DNA of 64,000 nt from Anisodus tanguticus (GCA_034509755.1 CM067550.1:11525001-11589000); one strand, 5' to 3'; numbered from the stretch's first letter, positions 34,316 through 46,140 are shown. A program made the numbers and translations. Notes: a model not told the origin generated them from the sequence alone.

Positions 34316-35017
34316 TCAAGTCTCATCCTTGCCCAGAAGTTATATTTCCGTCTTTACGACTATGGAGGCCTCAAAATCGATGGATATTTTTCATCGGCCA
34401 GTGTAGTATCGTGTTCAAATCAGCAAAATTAAATCAAAGTAGTAAGCAGTAAGCAAAAAAATAGAGAGGCAATTTCCGAAAAGACGCGATGTTTAGTTTA
34501 AAACAGTAAAACAGTAATCTGAAACCGAGCAGCAAACTGAAATAGAAAAACAGTGCCCGAACAGACGCGGTATTTGTTCAAAACAGTAAAAACAGTAAAA
34601 CAGTAAGATATCCGTTGCACGGATGTTTAAATATCAAAACAGTAAACTGAAACAGAAAAGCAATGCTCGAAGGGCGCGACATCGAATTCAATTTCATCGG
34701 CCTAAATGCGGTATTTAGTTTGAAAACAGTAAAACAATACTGAGACAGAAATCAGTAAATTATCAAAACAGGGCCAACTGAAACAGAGAATCTGTGCTGA
34801 AACAGAGAAACGAAAAAAGACGCGGCATAGAGTTCAATTTCATTGGCCTGAATGCGATTTAGTTAAAAAATAGTAAAATGAACAACATAGCCGCATACAA
34901 TAGTAAGTAATGAAATGTCCAACCCGGATTATGAACAGTGACCCGAATGAAACAGTGAACTAATTCTGAAAACAGACCCGGAATAGTGACCAGAGTCGGA
35001 ATAAAAAATTCAGATTT

Positions 35018-35342
35018 TTCAGATAACCAGCAAATAAGATGTAAAAATGTAAACTTCTGGAAAATATCCAAACCGGGTCGACCCGACCCGGGTTAGTGAC
35101 CCGATCCGAATCAGGTGTCAAACCCGAATCAGATTTTCACCAATTTCATATAACCAACAAGAGATGTAAAAAATGCAAAAATCTGGAATATATCCAAACC
35201 GGGTCGACCCGACCCGAAATCAGTGAAGAACAAACCCGAATCGAATATTTCAAAATTCAGATAACCAACAAGAGATATAAAAAATGCAAAAATCTAGAAT
35301 ATGTCCAAACTGGGTCGATCCGACCCGAAATCAGTGAAGAAC
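35018..35342 (+). repeat. ~110-bp tandem repeat, three copies, in the Gypsy-type LTR
   Basis: Units start near 35018, 35146 and 35258 with (AG)ATAACCAACAAGAGAT. Each carries AAAATGCAAAAATCT and CCAAACCGGGTCGACCCGAC or a close variant. Confidence 0.8.
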
Positions 35343-35689
35343 AACAACAATATGTCAAACAGATTTTCCAGATTCGGCTTTACAAAGCCAAATAGAAGTA
35401 TATAAAATCGAAACTCACCCCTTTCTTTCGAATTTTGGACTTGTTTATTTCTTTAATAACAACGAGGGTGAAACCAAAAATCAAGAACACAACAAGTATA
35501 TTTTTGTCTCGGTTTGTTTTCTTTTTGGTCCTCTCCCGGTTCCCTCTTCACAGTGAACGAAAGGGGAGGGTTTTATAGATACTCACCCCAACGTTCACCC
35601 CCACCCATACCCCTCACAAAATTGAATTCGAATTTCAAAATAAAGGGGGAAGAAAAACTGATTTTTGGGGCGATTTCTTGGGGCATGTG

Positions 35690-35840
35690 TTGCGGTGAGA
35701 GGTGATGGGGTAGGTTGGTGGTGTCAGGCGGCGGTGTCGGCGATTGGTGGTGTCAGGCGTAGGGTGCGGCGACGTAGGGGTAGGGGGTGTAGGGGTGTGC
35801 GGCGATTGGGGGGGGGGGGTAGGGTGTTAGGGTTTTTTTT
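35690..35840 (+). repeat. G-rich low-complexity tract in the Gypsy-type LTR
   Basis: Strongly G-biased text with GGTGGTGTCAGGCG repeated (near 35718 and 35748) and a run of twelve or more G at 35808-35819. Frames through it are composition artefacts. Confidence 0.75.
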
Positions 35841-36409
35841 TGATTTTTTGTTTTTGGGTTTTGTTTTGGTTTAAAGGGTAAGGGGAATAAGGGGAATGGG
35901 TTTGGGCCGACGAGTTGGACGATTCGAGTGTGGGCTGCGGGTTGGCCGGTTGGGCTTTGGGGAGAATAAAGGGAAAAAGGGTTGTTGGGCTTAGGAGTTT
36001 TGGGTTTGGGCGATGGAATTTCGGGTGGGCCGAAATAAGAGAAAGGGGAGTTTAATTGTTTCGGGTTGAGTAGAATTAAATGGGTGATGGGTTGGGCTTT
36101 GGTGAAATGGGTTTTAGTTTGGGTAGAAATTGTTTTGGGTTGGAAAATGAATGGGTTATGGTTTTAAATATAAAAGAGGTTTAATATTAAAAATGCATTG
36201 AAGAAAAAATGTAAATTCTTTAAATAAAAACATAACGATGTGATAATAATAAAGATATAATATTTGTGAAATATTTAATGCTTAATAAAAAAATGGAAAT
36301 GCGATGCAATTTTGCGAGAATAAAATAACATAGAATTTTCGGATAAAACTTATGATTATGATAAAAATGCAAATGATAGTAAAAATGCGAATAATAATAA
36401 TAATAATAG

Positions 36410-36414
<5 letters not shown>

Positions 36415-36444
<30 letters not shown>
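36415..36444. repeat. (TA)n microsatellite
   Basis: About fifteen TA units near the end of the Gypsy-type LTR. Confidence 0.85.
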
Positions 36445-36445
<1 letters not shown>

Positions 36446-36541
36446 GCATGTATGTATATAGATTAAAATTGTTTTGAGGTGTTAAAAATATTTAAAATTG
36501 CAAATAAATTGGAAAAGACGGGACAAAATTGGGTGTCAACA

Positions 36542-36851
36542 GATGCCCCTCTTTGGCCGGAGACGATGAAAGAGTTTTCGGCCAAAGAAGTTGACTTAGT
36601 AGCCAATTTTGTCTTGATCATCGGGAAAATTACCTCGGTTCGTCTTAAGAAGGTCCTCGTTATGCTGAAGTTCCTGCGAATTAAAGCTCACGAACGTAAT
36701 GCGATGACGTTGTTGTAAGAATGTAATGCTGATGACGTTGTTGCAAGAATGTAATGCTGATGACGTTGTTGTAAGAATGTAATGTTGTTTGTTGTAAGAG
36801 ATAGTTGTTGCACTGAAGACGACGTTGTAATGCACTGAAGACGAGGTAGAT
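36542..36851 (+). other. Gypsy internal stub with 28-bp tandem repeat
   Basis: About 160 bases of post-LTR sequence (GATGCCCCTCTTTGGCCGGAG...), then a 28-base unit beginning GATGACGTTGTTG at 36703, 36731 and 36759. It ends where copia element 3 is truncated (about 36852). Confidence 0.6.
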
Positions 36852-38882
36852 GACACTAATATTATCGCAATATACCAAGGTTGCCTTCTGAATGGGACAA
36901 TGAAGCTCCAAAAGCAAATTACGTAACCAACATGATTCTGAGACCACATTGGCTACCCCTCTATATTCAGCCTCGGCACTTGAGTGAGATAGAGTCGCCT
37001 GACGCTTCGCAGACCAGGAGACCAAGTTGTTGTCAAGGAACATACAGTAGCCAGACGTAGACCGTCTGGTGTCTGGACAGCCACCCCAATCAGCATCTGT
37101 GTATGAGACAAGTGTGGATGTCGATGAAGGATACAAATGCAACCCATAGTCCAATGTACCCTGAATATACCGGATGATGCGTTTGAGTGCATTCATGTGC
37201 TCAATTCGGGGATCATGCATGAATAAACACACATGCTGGACAATATAAGTAATATCCGGTCTGGTAAAGGTAAGATACTGAAGGGCCCCTGCAAGACTGC
37301 GATAACGGGTCGGATCCTCGTAAGGGACTCCGGCCGCGGCACCAATCTTGGTCTTGGTATCAACTGGAGTAGAAGTGGACTTATAGGATGACATCCTAGC
37401 CCTCTCGATGATCTCGGCGGCATACTTCCGTTGTGACAAGAACAACCCATCGGAATGACGAGTGACAGCAATCCCCAAAAAATAACTCAAGGGCTCCAAG
37501 TCTTTCATAGCAAACTCGGAGTTGATCATGGTCATGATGGACTGGCGCAAGGCATCGGAAGAGGAAATCAAGATAATATCGTCCACATATAACAGAATGT
37601 AGGCTACGGACGAACCACGACGGTAGATGAACAAGGAATTATCCGACCTGCTGTGAGTGAACCCAATAGTTGAAACATAGTCAACAAACCTTGTAGACCA
37701 GGCCCGTGGAGACTGCTTAAGCCCATATAAGGACTTCTTCAACAGACAGACATGATGAGGATGGTTGGGATCCCTGAATCCCACCGGCTGATGCATATAG
37801 ACAGTTTCCTTGAGATCACCATGTAGGAAAGCATTTTTGACATCCAACTGATGAATAGGCCATGTCTTCGAAAGAGCCAAGCTAAGCACAATATGAATGG
37901 TAGCCGGCTTGACCACCGGACTAAACGTCTCTCCACAATCTATACCAACCTGCTGAGTCTTACCATTACCCACAAGTCGCGCCTTATGTCGAGCAAATGA
38001 ACCATCTGAATTCTCCTTATGAGCAAAAATCCACATAGACCTGATAACATTAATACCATATGGACGGGGCACCAACTCCCACGTCTTATTATCAATAAGA
38101 GCATTAGATTCATCGGTCATAGCAATTTTCCAATTCGGGTCGTTTAAGGCAGACATAGAATTACGGGGCAAGGGGGATTTAGAAACATTAGAATGTAAAT
38201 TAAAATGTCTTTTAGGTGTAACAATACCCCTCTGACTACGAGTGACCGGTCTATGACTCGAGGAAGAATTGAGTGGATGTCGAGAATTTGCTGGGCTCGG
38301 GACAGACTGGCCAGCAGGCAGTGGGCCTGCTGGCCCAACTCGGAAAGTAGTACCAGTGGCGGAAACAGAAACTGGACCAGTTACAGTATTGGGTTGGATA
38401 GGCCCAATTGCTAAAACTGGCCCAGTGACAAAACTGGGCAGAGAGGACTGTGACGGGCCAGTGGGACCAGCGGGCAGTGGGCCCGCTGGAGAATTTTGGG
38501 TGCGGGAGATGTCCGAAAAATGCTGAATAATATACGGGGATATTTGTTCATTCAAAAAATTATACGAACTAGGCACGGGAGAATGACTTTTAGCAAATGG
38601 AAATTGGGATTCATCAAAAATTACATGACGATTAATGATGATTTTATTGGAGGATAAATCAAAGCATTTGTAGCCACGATGATTAGAAGGAAAACCCAAA
38701 AACAGACATGGAGTAGATCGGGCCTGAAGTTTGTTAATTGTGATGGATGGAAATAACGGATAACATAAACACCCAAAAACCCGAAGATGAAAATAAGAAA
38801 GAGATTTATTATATAAAATCTGAAGAGGGGAAGAATATGTCAAACCTTTGGAAGGAGTTATGTTAAGTAGACATGTAGCCAT
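36852..38882 (-). pseudogene. copia element 3 integrase C-terminus, reverse transcriptase and RNase H
   Basis: One long open frame. In order: integrase C-terminal region (PLQILYNKSLSYFHLRVFG), a Pro/Ser/Thr-rich linker, reverse transcriptase from about 38130 (NKTWELVPRPYG, LDVKNAFLHGDLKE, LLYVDDIIL with intact YVDD), and RNase H from about 37350 (DADWGGCPDTRRSTSGYC, SAEAEYRGVAN, VYCDNIS). Translation then leaves copia homology at IYL and enters the 28-bp repeat stub, so RNase H lacks its last ~50 residues. Confidence 0.9.
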
Positions 38883-38906
38883 TTGAAGAGCGTGATGCCA
38901 AAAATA

Positions 38907-39356
38907 TTAGGGTACAGAAGCATGAATTAATAGAGTGCGGATAATGTTATTTATGGAATGAATTTTACGTTCGGCTTTCCCATTTTGTGAAGATGTATGG
39001 GGACAAGAAAAACAAAAATTTATCCCATTAGTAGCACAGAATTCCCGAAATACCTCATTGTCATACTCTTTTCCATTATCACACTGAATATTTTTTATTT
39101 CACGGTCGAATTGGGTTCTGATGAATGCTCTAAATTTTAGGAAGATGGAAAAAACTTGAGATTTCTTCGCTATTGAAAATGTCCATAAAAATTTAGAATA
39201 ATCATCCAAAAAAAGAACATAATATCGATGACCCATAGAACTAGGAACATGAGACGTCCATAAGTCGCTATGAATAATATCAAATGGCATTAAAGTATGA
39301 GATTTTGAGTCTATAAATGACAACTTAACATTTTTCCTAAAGAACAAGATTGACAA
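38907..39356 (-). pseudogene. copia element 3 integrase core
   Basis: The catalytic acidic residues are all visible: FDIIHSDLW, QCDNGKEYDNE and SSQNGKAER. The frame is the same as the downstream long frame, separated only by one TAA at 38907-38909 (VP*YFWHHALQ). Confidence 0.88.
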
Positions 39357-39490
39357 ATTGGAATACGACTCGTACCCTTACATGAAATAAAACTATTTTT
39401 ATCTAAAGCTGACAAAATAGAGGACCCCGGATGACCAAGACGAGCATGCCACAAGGAAGGAGAGATGGCTGCAAAAACTGATGGCAGGGT

Positions 39491-40252
39491 TTAACTCGAT
39501 GGATCGGGACTAGGTGTGATGGGATAAAGATCTCCCCTACTATTACACCTCATGAGAGGACTCCCAGTCTTGAAATCATTTACAGAGAAACCAAATAGAT
39601 CAAATTCAATAAAAACAGAATTGTCATTAGTGAATTTACGGACAGAGACTAAGTTTTTAATCAATTTGGGGGCGTGTAGGGTATTTTTCAAGATAAGAGG
39701 GGGAGACAATGTTTTATGACCATAACCACGAATTGGAACAGAAATGTCATTACCAACAATTATACCGCGAGGGTTGCTCAAATTGGAATAAGATGAGAGA
39801 GTACCTGAATCGGATGTCATGTGGGTAGTGGCACCGGTGTCCATATACCAATTCGGGTCCGGTTGAGTCAAACCCAGTGTGTGCATCGCGGCCTCGATAT
39901 CTGTCTGAGTGGGGCCTACTGTGTAATGGGCTTGCGGGGGCCGAGACCCAAGCATCCCTACTTGCGGTCTCGGCCCAGGCTGTTGTTGGCCGTAATTGGA
40001 CCAGGCCGAATTGGGCCTGGACTGCTGCTGGGCTTGCCACTGCTGTTGGGTTGGCCACTGCCGTTGGGAGGTAAACTGGTTGGGCCCAAACTGTTGTTGT
40101 GGGGCCCACTGCCACTGCATAGGGGCCCACTGTGGGCCCCAGGAACTGTTGCTGCTGCTGACTACTGTGAGGACCCCCACTGCCACCACCATTCTGACTG
40201 CTGCCGCTGTGGTTTTTGCCATTTTTCTTATTTCCACCCTTTTTGCCGCCAC
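39491..40252 (-). pseudogene. copia element 3 protease and pre-integrase region
   Basis: Gln/Trp/Pro-rich text leads into NWYMDTGATTHMT, an intact aspartic-protease DTGA motif, then LIKNLVSVRKFTNDN. It overlaps the end of the gag frame in a different register, showing a frameshift in the Gln-rich stretch. Confidence 0.85.
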
Positions 40253-40973
40253 CGTTGTTGCGGTTTTGGCTCGAGTTGTTGGAACCGGTTGAATATACCG
40301 TGGACTCGGTCATCATGACTACGGGACTAGTACCGGTAGCCGCTCGCTTCGCTATGCCTGCTTCTTCTAGTGTAAGCATAGAACGCGCCTGATAAAATTG
40401 CGGAAGCGGATTGCTTTGCCGAAGAAGCGTTCCCACACCACTATAGGCCTTGGAGAGGCCGGAAACCATTTGAAGGACCAAACGATCGTTCAAAACTGGC
40501 GCGCCAACGTTGCGAAGTTGGTCCGCCAATTCCTTTAATCTTTTGCAATAAGCCGAAACATTAGGGAAATCTTTCATATTGACGTGAGAGAAATCCTGCT
40601 CAAGGGTAACAACTCTAGAATTTTGATTATCTTGGAATATATCACGCAGTCTATCCCAAGTCGCCTGTGCCGTAGCGTCAGGCTCAATAACTGTTTGCAA
40701 TAGGTCGGTAGATATTGTGGAATATATCCACTGAAGGACGGTAGCATCAATAGTCGTCCACAACTTAGGATCATCCTCGCGTTTTGGCACCTCCGTATCC
40801 TCAGGAGCCGCGGGGATTATGTGATGGATGACTTGATGCGATTGTGCGTGAATTTTGAACAGTTCGGCCCACGTCGCTTATTGGACGTTTTCTATTTCAA
40901 GAACGAGAGGGATGTTATTCTTGATGTTAGAAACTGTAAGGACCGGATGAAACATGTTCCGGGATGTAGACAT
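39750..40973 (-). pseudogene. copia element 3 gag
   Basis: The ATG at 40971-40973 starts MSTSRNMFHPVLTVSNIKN. A TAA at codon 32 interrupts it. The frame then continues with the UBN2-type gag core (WTTIDATVLQWIYSTIS, DIFQDNQNSRVVTLEQDFS, YCKRLKELADQLRNVG) and a Gly/Asn/Lys/Ser-rich basic tail. Confidence 0.88.
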
Positions 40974-41139
40974 ATTGATAGAACAATATGTGATTGAGGG
41001 ATTAGGGAGAGAATTTTGGGAAGAAAAGAGGTCCCGTCGGCACACAAAACGAGAGCAAAACGTCTCGGAAGTGGAGGGAAGTCGACGGAAAATTTAGGAG
41101 AGTAGAGAGAGGATTTTAAGACCTAGACTCTTGATACCA

Positions 41140-41349
41140 TGAAAGAAATAAGCCCTTGATTATTTTCATTAATTGAAAGGCTATATATACAAGTTACATA
41201 ATAGGAGAATCCTATTCCTAAAACCTTATTCTATACATTTATGGTAATACACTAATTATGGTAATACAATACTAATTATATTACAACCTTACCTAAACTA
41301 GGATACTAAATATTTACCATAAATTACACATAATTGTGTATATTTAACA
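41140..41349 (-). repeat. 5' LTR of copia element 3
   Basis: On the minus strand it starts TGTTAAATATACACAATT and ends TTATTTCTTTCA, followed by TGGTATCAAGAG. 210 bases. The solo LTR at 54807-55109 belongs to the same family. Confidence 0.88.
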
Positions 41350-42660
41350 CTTTTGAATGTATTACGAACTGGATATTGCATTTGCATGATACAAAAATTC
41401 TACAACAACATAATAAAACCACCCATCTCTCTTGAAAACTAAATGAACAACAAAGAGAGTAAATATAAATTGAAATCGGGAAACTTTAGAACTTTATTTA
41501 TGTAAGACAAAGGTAGTAATGAGGAGGAAAACCGGAAAACAACAATAACATACTCGGTGTAAAAAGAAAAAAAGAAGGAACAACAAAAAATGTATAAGTC
41601 AGCATATTGAAACATAGTAAGAATAGATTTGTTGGAAGTTTATTAAGAAATCATACCTACATGGTTGGTTCTCCATGAACACAACTAATTAAGTAGATAC
41701 AAATGTTTATTGACCTTGTGTAAATAGAAAACATCGAAGCTATAATCTAGAGAAGATGATTTCATGTGTTTGTATTGGTTACAAAAATATGAAGAAACAT
41801 CTCCAAATCAAAATTTACTTAAGGGAAAAGTCAACCATATAATAATGGAAGAATTCTTTTAAGGAGGTCTATCGTAATTTTGATAAATTAAAATAAAAAG
41901 ATAAAACAATTTAGAAAGATGTACTGGTAAAATAAGAATTCATAAGGATATCTATTTCTCATGAATTCAATTTGTCTTGCCTTAAAATGATCCCTGCAAT
42001 CTATTGAGAAGTTTTCAATATTATATCTTGAAAAAGAATCAATAAACCAATCAGTGTACAGATATAACTTGCCATACACTATAAGAATTGGATTTGCATC
42101 TCTAAAGACTATGAAAGTAATTTTTCCTCTTTGCAAAATAATATGGGTTGCTAAAAAATCATCAAACGTCTTGCAACTCATCAAGAGAACATGTTTTGAT
42201 ATTTGACGATTCTACATGGGTTTGAGCTAGATGTTTTGGCTCGTTTATGGCTTCATGCTTCTGTAGAAAAAAAAAAAAGAGAAACAAAATTAGGAAATAC
42301 AATATCACACAAATTCAAATCTATATCTATATATAATAAAAAAGCTAGGCATAAATAAAGTGACGTGACACCTTTCTATGACCACCATTCATATTTATCT
42401 ATTTTCTCCATTTTTTGAATTTTTTTCTTATTTTATCTTTAGAAAATTAGGTGCTCTTAGTTTTCCTCCCTCCTCATTACTATATATTTATTGTTTCTTT
42501 TCCAAGTATTCACAAACGTATTGCCACATTAATATTTGTTTTCTTCCTTCTGAAAGGAACGGCTAAACATGTGGTTTCAATTAATATAGGAGTTGAAATG
42601 TTTTTTTCAATCAATGAGAGGTAAGATGCAGGCAAATCTTACCTTTATCTTTAAAGGGTA
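41350..42660. other. AT-rich non-coding stretch
   Basis: No gene supported. A phrase GAGGTAAGATGCAGGCAAATCTTACC near 42618 is a SINE-like fragment. Confidence 0.4.
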
Positions 42661-43029
42661 AAAGATAAGACACATTCAATCAAAGTATATGTAGAAAGAG
42701 AAAAATGAACCTTGAGAGAATCAGAAGAACAAAACAGGTTACGGATTACAATTTAATCTTTTAAACACTTACTTTTTAGTTAAAAAAGTGTCCAAATAAA
42801 AAGCCCACTATGGCAGGCCCAAACCGACCGAACCAAACCGATAACAAGCCAAACCGAATTAGAAAAAACCGAAGTAATTTTGGTTCGGTTATTGGTGCAC
42901 CAAATGAAAACCAAAAACTGATTAAACCGAGCCCGATCGACCGACACCCACTCCTATTTGATTTAGGCCCCAAAAGCATTTTAACGGTGGATTAATGATC
43001 TTATTTTTACTTAGAAAATATTATTTGAC
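42661..43029. repeat. ~370-bp direct repeat, copy 1
   Basis: It matches 44932-45302: both carry AAAAGATAAGACA, AAAGTATATGTAGAAAGAGA, CCTTGAGAGAATCAGAAGAA, AGTGTCCAAATAAAAAGCCC and the AACCGAACC-rich block. The right part (42810-42960), inverted, starts TAGGAGTGGGTGTCGGTCG, a hAT-MITE-like end. Confidence 0.85.
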
Positions 43030-43516
43030 TGGCTACGTCTCGAAAAAATACGCAAAAAAGAGGGTAAAACGGACATCCGAGTGCAGAGTTATGACAATTT
43101 AAAGTTGTATCAATTTACAATTATTTTATCTCCCTACATTTTTCTTCAATTGAATTACATTTTTAACAACTACTCATGTCGATGCTTCCGTGATATGTTA
43201 ATTAAGTTCATGCCGCATTCGACTTCCTTAAAAGCTTCATTTATTGGCTTCAATCTAGCCACGCAAAGACAAATGTACCATTAAATGCACTTTATATTTA
43301 GAGGCGTTCATAAGACATCTCATGTTGCTAATTTATTTGTTCATCATGGTGTTATGTAAATAATTCTTACATGTTATTCAAGTTTTTCGAGTCCTCGTAA
43401 GTTCTACGATCAATTATCTACATTATATAAATGATAGCAATACTAGAGTCAATAATTTGTAGTTGAGAAATAGGGTTAAAGTGTAAATATATTAACTTAG
43501 AGGTTAAAAATAAATA
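43030..43516. other. non-coding stretch
   Basis: No supported feature. Confidence 0.4.
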
Positions 43517-43795
43517 TTAAGGGATAGGAGGCCAAAAATGGCCGTTATAACCGTTGCACAATGGCCAAAATTGAAATTTGGTCGTTGTTGCAACGGTTAT
43601 TTTTGCAAATGGGAGGGGTTGGCGGGGGCGGGACGGGGTCGGGGTGGGGCGGGTCGGGATCGGGACGAGTTCAGATTCCGTCCCGAGTTCGAACCCCGAC
43701 ACCATTTTTTTGGGATCGGGGCAGGGCGAGTATGGGGAAGGTCGGAGTCGGGATCGGGCCAACCCGACCCACTGGACATCCCTACTAAAATGTAT
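43517..43795 (-). mobile_element. hAT-like end or remnant with CGGG-rich subterminal block
   Basis: On the minus strand it begins TAGTAGGGATGTCCAGTGGG, followed by GTCGGG/GATCCCGAC repeats and then GCAACAACGACCAAATTTC and CCGTTATAACGGCC-like text. The composition and terminus resemble plant hAT elements. No transposase is present. Frames through it are composition artefacts. Confidence 0.5.
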
Positions 43796-44636
43796 GAGTT
43801 GAGGGGTGTATTTAAATTTAGTTACCCAAACTTAAAAGGCGTTTTTAAGACTAGGCATATTTTGGAGAGTAAAGTAATTATGTGTGCCAAATTTAGGGTG
43901 TTTTAACAACTTGGGTCTCTTTTTTTATTTATTATTATTATAATTCCTACCAAAAATTATTTAAATGAAAATCTTATACAGATAATAAAGAAAGTCTCAT
44001 ATAGTTCATTACACATTACAGAGAGTTCTGCACCGGTGCCTCCGCCTGCCGCTGCTCGTCCTGTCTTCCTCGTCGTTAGGTAAGTTCCATCATCGTGTCT
44101 TTATTTTTTTTGAAAAGAAACAATTGAATTTTAAGAAACATATTAAATCTGTTGAAAACTTGTTGAAAACAACTCAAACTATACACACCATAATTGAATC
44201 GAGACTAGTTCGAAGCTTGATTTCTGTTTGTTGTAGACGGGATTTCGATTATTATTCTCTGTATTTGAACTCCATTTTAAAATTATTGAAAATTTTCTGC
44301 TTGTTGATGGCTTGAAGCCATGAATTCGATTTCTGCTTGTCGATATCTTAAATTCTATGATTCGTAATTTCGTATGCTTGAGTTGAGATTATGTTCAGCT
44401 ATGTCATTATTCTGTGTTCTTGTGTATTTCGTATTTATCAATTTATGTTTATCGATGTAGTGTATTTATTAGAAGTACTTACATTTATATCCATTTGTGA
44501 TAATACAGTCTTTTATTCCTTACAAAGTTTAGCTTTTAGGTACATGGTGTATGCAGTTTCTCTTTTGTTTAGCCACTACTGCTAGAGTTTTTTGGAGTTG
44601 TGGTATGCACCTTTTTGGTTCTTTCAAGCTTGATTG
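43796..44636. other. non-coding; possible orphan 5' exon
   Basis: CT-rich text at 44030-44079 ends GTCGTTAG|GTAAGTTCC, a near-consensus plant splice donor. TTGTTGTAG|ACGG near 44228 could be an acceptor. No coding exon follows that I can identify. Confidence 0.25.
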
Positions 44637-44677
44637 TCAAGTAGTATTTACTATTTGTTGCATATTGGTAATTGCAT

Positions 44678-44762
44678 AGTTTTGCACAGCTACTATGCTT
44701 TTCTTGGCTGCTGCAATTGAATTTTGCACAACTGCTATGTTCTGCTTGGCTGCTACAGCTTT
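44678..44762. repeat. 42-bp tandem repeat, two copies
   Basis: TTTTGCACA(G/A)CTACTATG... TTGGCTGCTGCAATTGAA is followed by TTTTGCACAACTGCTATG...TTGGCTGCTACAGC. On the minus strand it encodes the repeated VAAKQNIAVVQN / IAAAKKSIVAVQN text of a short open frame (44637-44948) that I do not recognise. Confidence 0.6.
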
Positions 44763-44799
44763 ATTGACAATTTCATCTTGAGTAGGAGGGAAAAGATAA

Positions 44800-44930
44800 G
44801 ACACATTCAACAACATACCCGGTGTACACTGATCCAAAAAAAAATAAAAAATCCAATGTATCTCACAAAGTGGGTCTGGGAGGGTAGGACCTTTGTGGGG
44901 GTAAAGAGGCTGTTTCCGATAGACTCTTAA
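44800..44930 (-). mobile_element. TS-type SINE with internal insertion
   Basis: The tail ACAACATACCCGGTGTA is at the left, then an A-rich insertion, then GTGGGTCTGGGAGGGTAGGA and GTAAAGAGGCTGTTTCCGATAG. Direct-repeat copy 2 begins just after it. Confidence 0.65.
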
Positions 44931-44931
44931 A

Positions 44932-45302
44932 AGATAAGACAAGTTCAATCAAAGTATATGTAGAAAGAGAAAAAAGGAACCTTGAGAGAATCAGAAGAAA
45001 ATAGCAGGTTACAGATTACAATCAATTTAATCTTTTAAACACCTACTTTTTAGTAAAAAAGTGTCCAAATAAAAAGCCCACTATGGCAGGCCCAAACGGA
45101 CCGAACCAAACCGATAACAGGCCAAACCGAATTAGAAAAAACCGAAGTAGTTTCGGTTCGGTTATTGGTGCACCAAATGAAAACCGAAAACTGATTAAAC
45201 CGAGCCCAACCGACCGACACCCACTCCTGTTTGATTTAGGCCCCAAAAGCATTTTAATGGTGGATTAATGATCTTATTTTTACTTAGAAAATATTATTTG
45301 AA
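44932..45302. repeat. ~370-bp direct repeat, copy 2
   Basis: Partner of 42661-43029, same orientation, 2.27 kb apart. Differences are few: small indels and scattered substitutions. Confidence 0.85.
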
Positions 45303-45504
45303 GTTTGTAGAAAAGAAAAAAAAATCTCTATGATAAAAGAAGGAAAAAAAAAGATTTTCTTCTTTTTTTAGACCTTGAATTAATCCTCCCAATTATATAT
45401 AACATAACTATCAGATGTTTGATGTAAACTTAAAGCTTTATGTCTTTGTAAAAATACTAAATTTACTATTCCCTTCTTCCTATATTAGTTGTCACAAGAT
45501 TGCT

Positions 45505-46140
45505 AATTTTTTTTAGATAAAAACAACCATTTGTATTAATAAACAAAACTCAACTTCCAAAAGATACTAAATTGTCAAACTTTACAAACACCAATAAATA
45601 TAAGGGGTCTCCTGTCCAAAAATCTACTAGCTCAAACATTGCCAATTAAATCTACTAATTCTCCTACTTCCCCCAACATATTCTGGTTACACACACACAA
45701 AAAAAAAACTAAGACAATTCATATAATTTTCTGGATCGGATTGCTAGTGTCGTCAAAGTATCTTGAGTTCTTTTTTTCCAAACTATCTACCATATCCAAG
45801 CAGGAATGACCTGCCACCAGTCCTCCTCACTACTTCTCCAGTTCTCCCACATTTTCCAGTTGCTCAGAAGCTCCAAAATGGAACTAGGCATAACCCAATT
45901 TTTCCCTAATATGCAAAAGAACATGTTCCACAGATTTATAGTTGTCTTGCAATGTAGGAGAAGATGCTCATTACTTCCACTTTCTTGACCACATAATAGA
46001 CATCTTGAACAAATCTGAAGACCTCCCTCTGTAACTTTTCTTGAGTGAGGCATGATTTCCTGACTACCAACCATACAAAACAAGATACCTTTACTGGAAT
46101 TTTGACTCTCCAAATAAACTTCCAGTGCCAGACATTAAAA
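45505..46140 (-). mobile_element. 3' fragment of a LINE (non-LTR) retrotransposon
   Basis: The minus-strand frame 45787-46113 contains CSRCLLCGQESGSNEHLLLHC, the zinc-binding C-x2-C...H-x4-C motif that follows the reverse transcriptase in plant LINE ORF2 proteins, then WNMFFCILGKNWVMP. A T-run near 45506-45514 (A-run on the minus strand) would fit the 3' poly(A) end. The reverse transcriptase proper is absent. Confidence 0.65.

Larger units (their letters stand above)
33204..36541 (+). repeat. 3.3-kb Gypsy-type (Tat/Ogre-like) LTR
   Basis: It starts TGTCGCGCCCTATTTTGACC and ends GGGTGTCAACA, followed by GATGCCCCTCTTTGGCC. The great length and start/end text resemble LTRs of large plant Gypsy elements. 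The second LTR is not in the window. Flanking 5-mers (AGGGT and GATGC) do not match, so a simple solo LTR is unlikely. Internal repeats are listed separately. Confidence 0.6.
36852..41349 (-). mobile_element. copia element 3, 3'-truncated, minus strand
   Basis: Same family as element 1. The 5' LTR is at 41140-41349 and the primer-binding site (minus TGGTATCAAGAG) ends at 41139. Gag, protease, integrase, reverse transcriptase and most of RNase H follow toward lower coordinates. The 3' end of RNase H and the 3' LTR are missing; the break is at the junction with the Gypsy stub. Defects: a TAA at gag codon 32 (40878-40880), frameshifts near 40.1-40.25 and 39.4 kb, and a TAA at 38907-38909. It is the best-preserved coding copia in the window. 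Confidence 0.9.

Noticed and set aside
35514..35874. Plus-strand frames rich in Gly, Val and Arg
   Set aside because: They lie in the G-rich tract of the Gypsy-type LTR and reflect composition only.
39821..40318. Plus-strand frame of 165 codons
   Set aside because: Antisense shadow of the Gln/Gly/Pro-rich gag tail of copia element 3.
42776..42979. Minus-strand frame rich in Phe, Gly and Leu, repeated at 45043-45252
   Set aside because: It is the translation of an AACCGAACC-type repeat block; the duplication is of DNA, not of a gene.
43517..43906. Overlapping Gly/Arg-rich frames on both strands
   Set aside because: Same cause: GGGTCGGG-type repeats of a hAT-like end leave all frames open.
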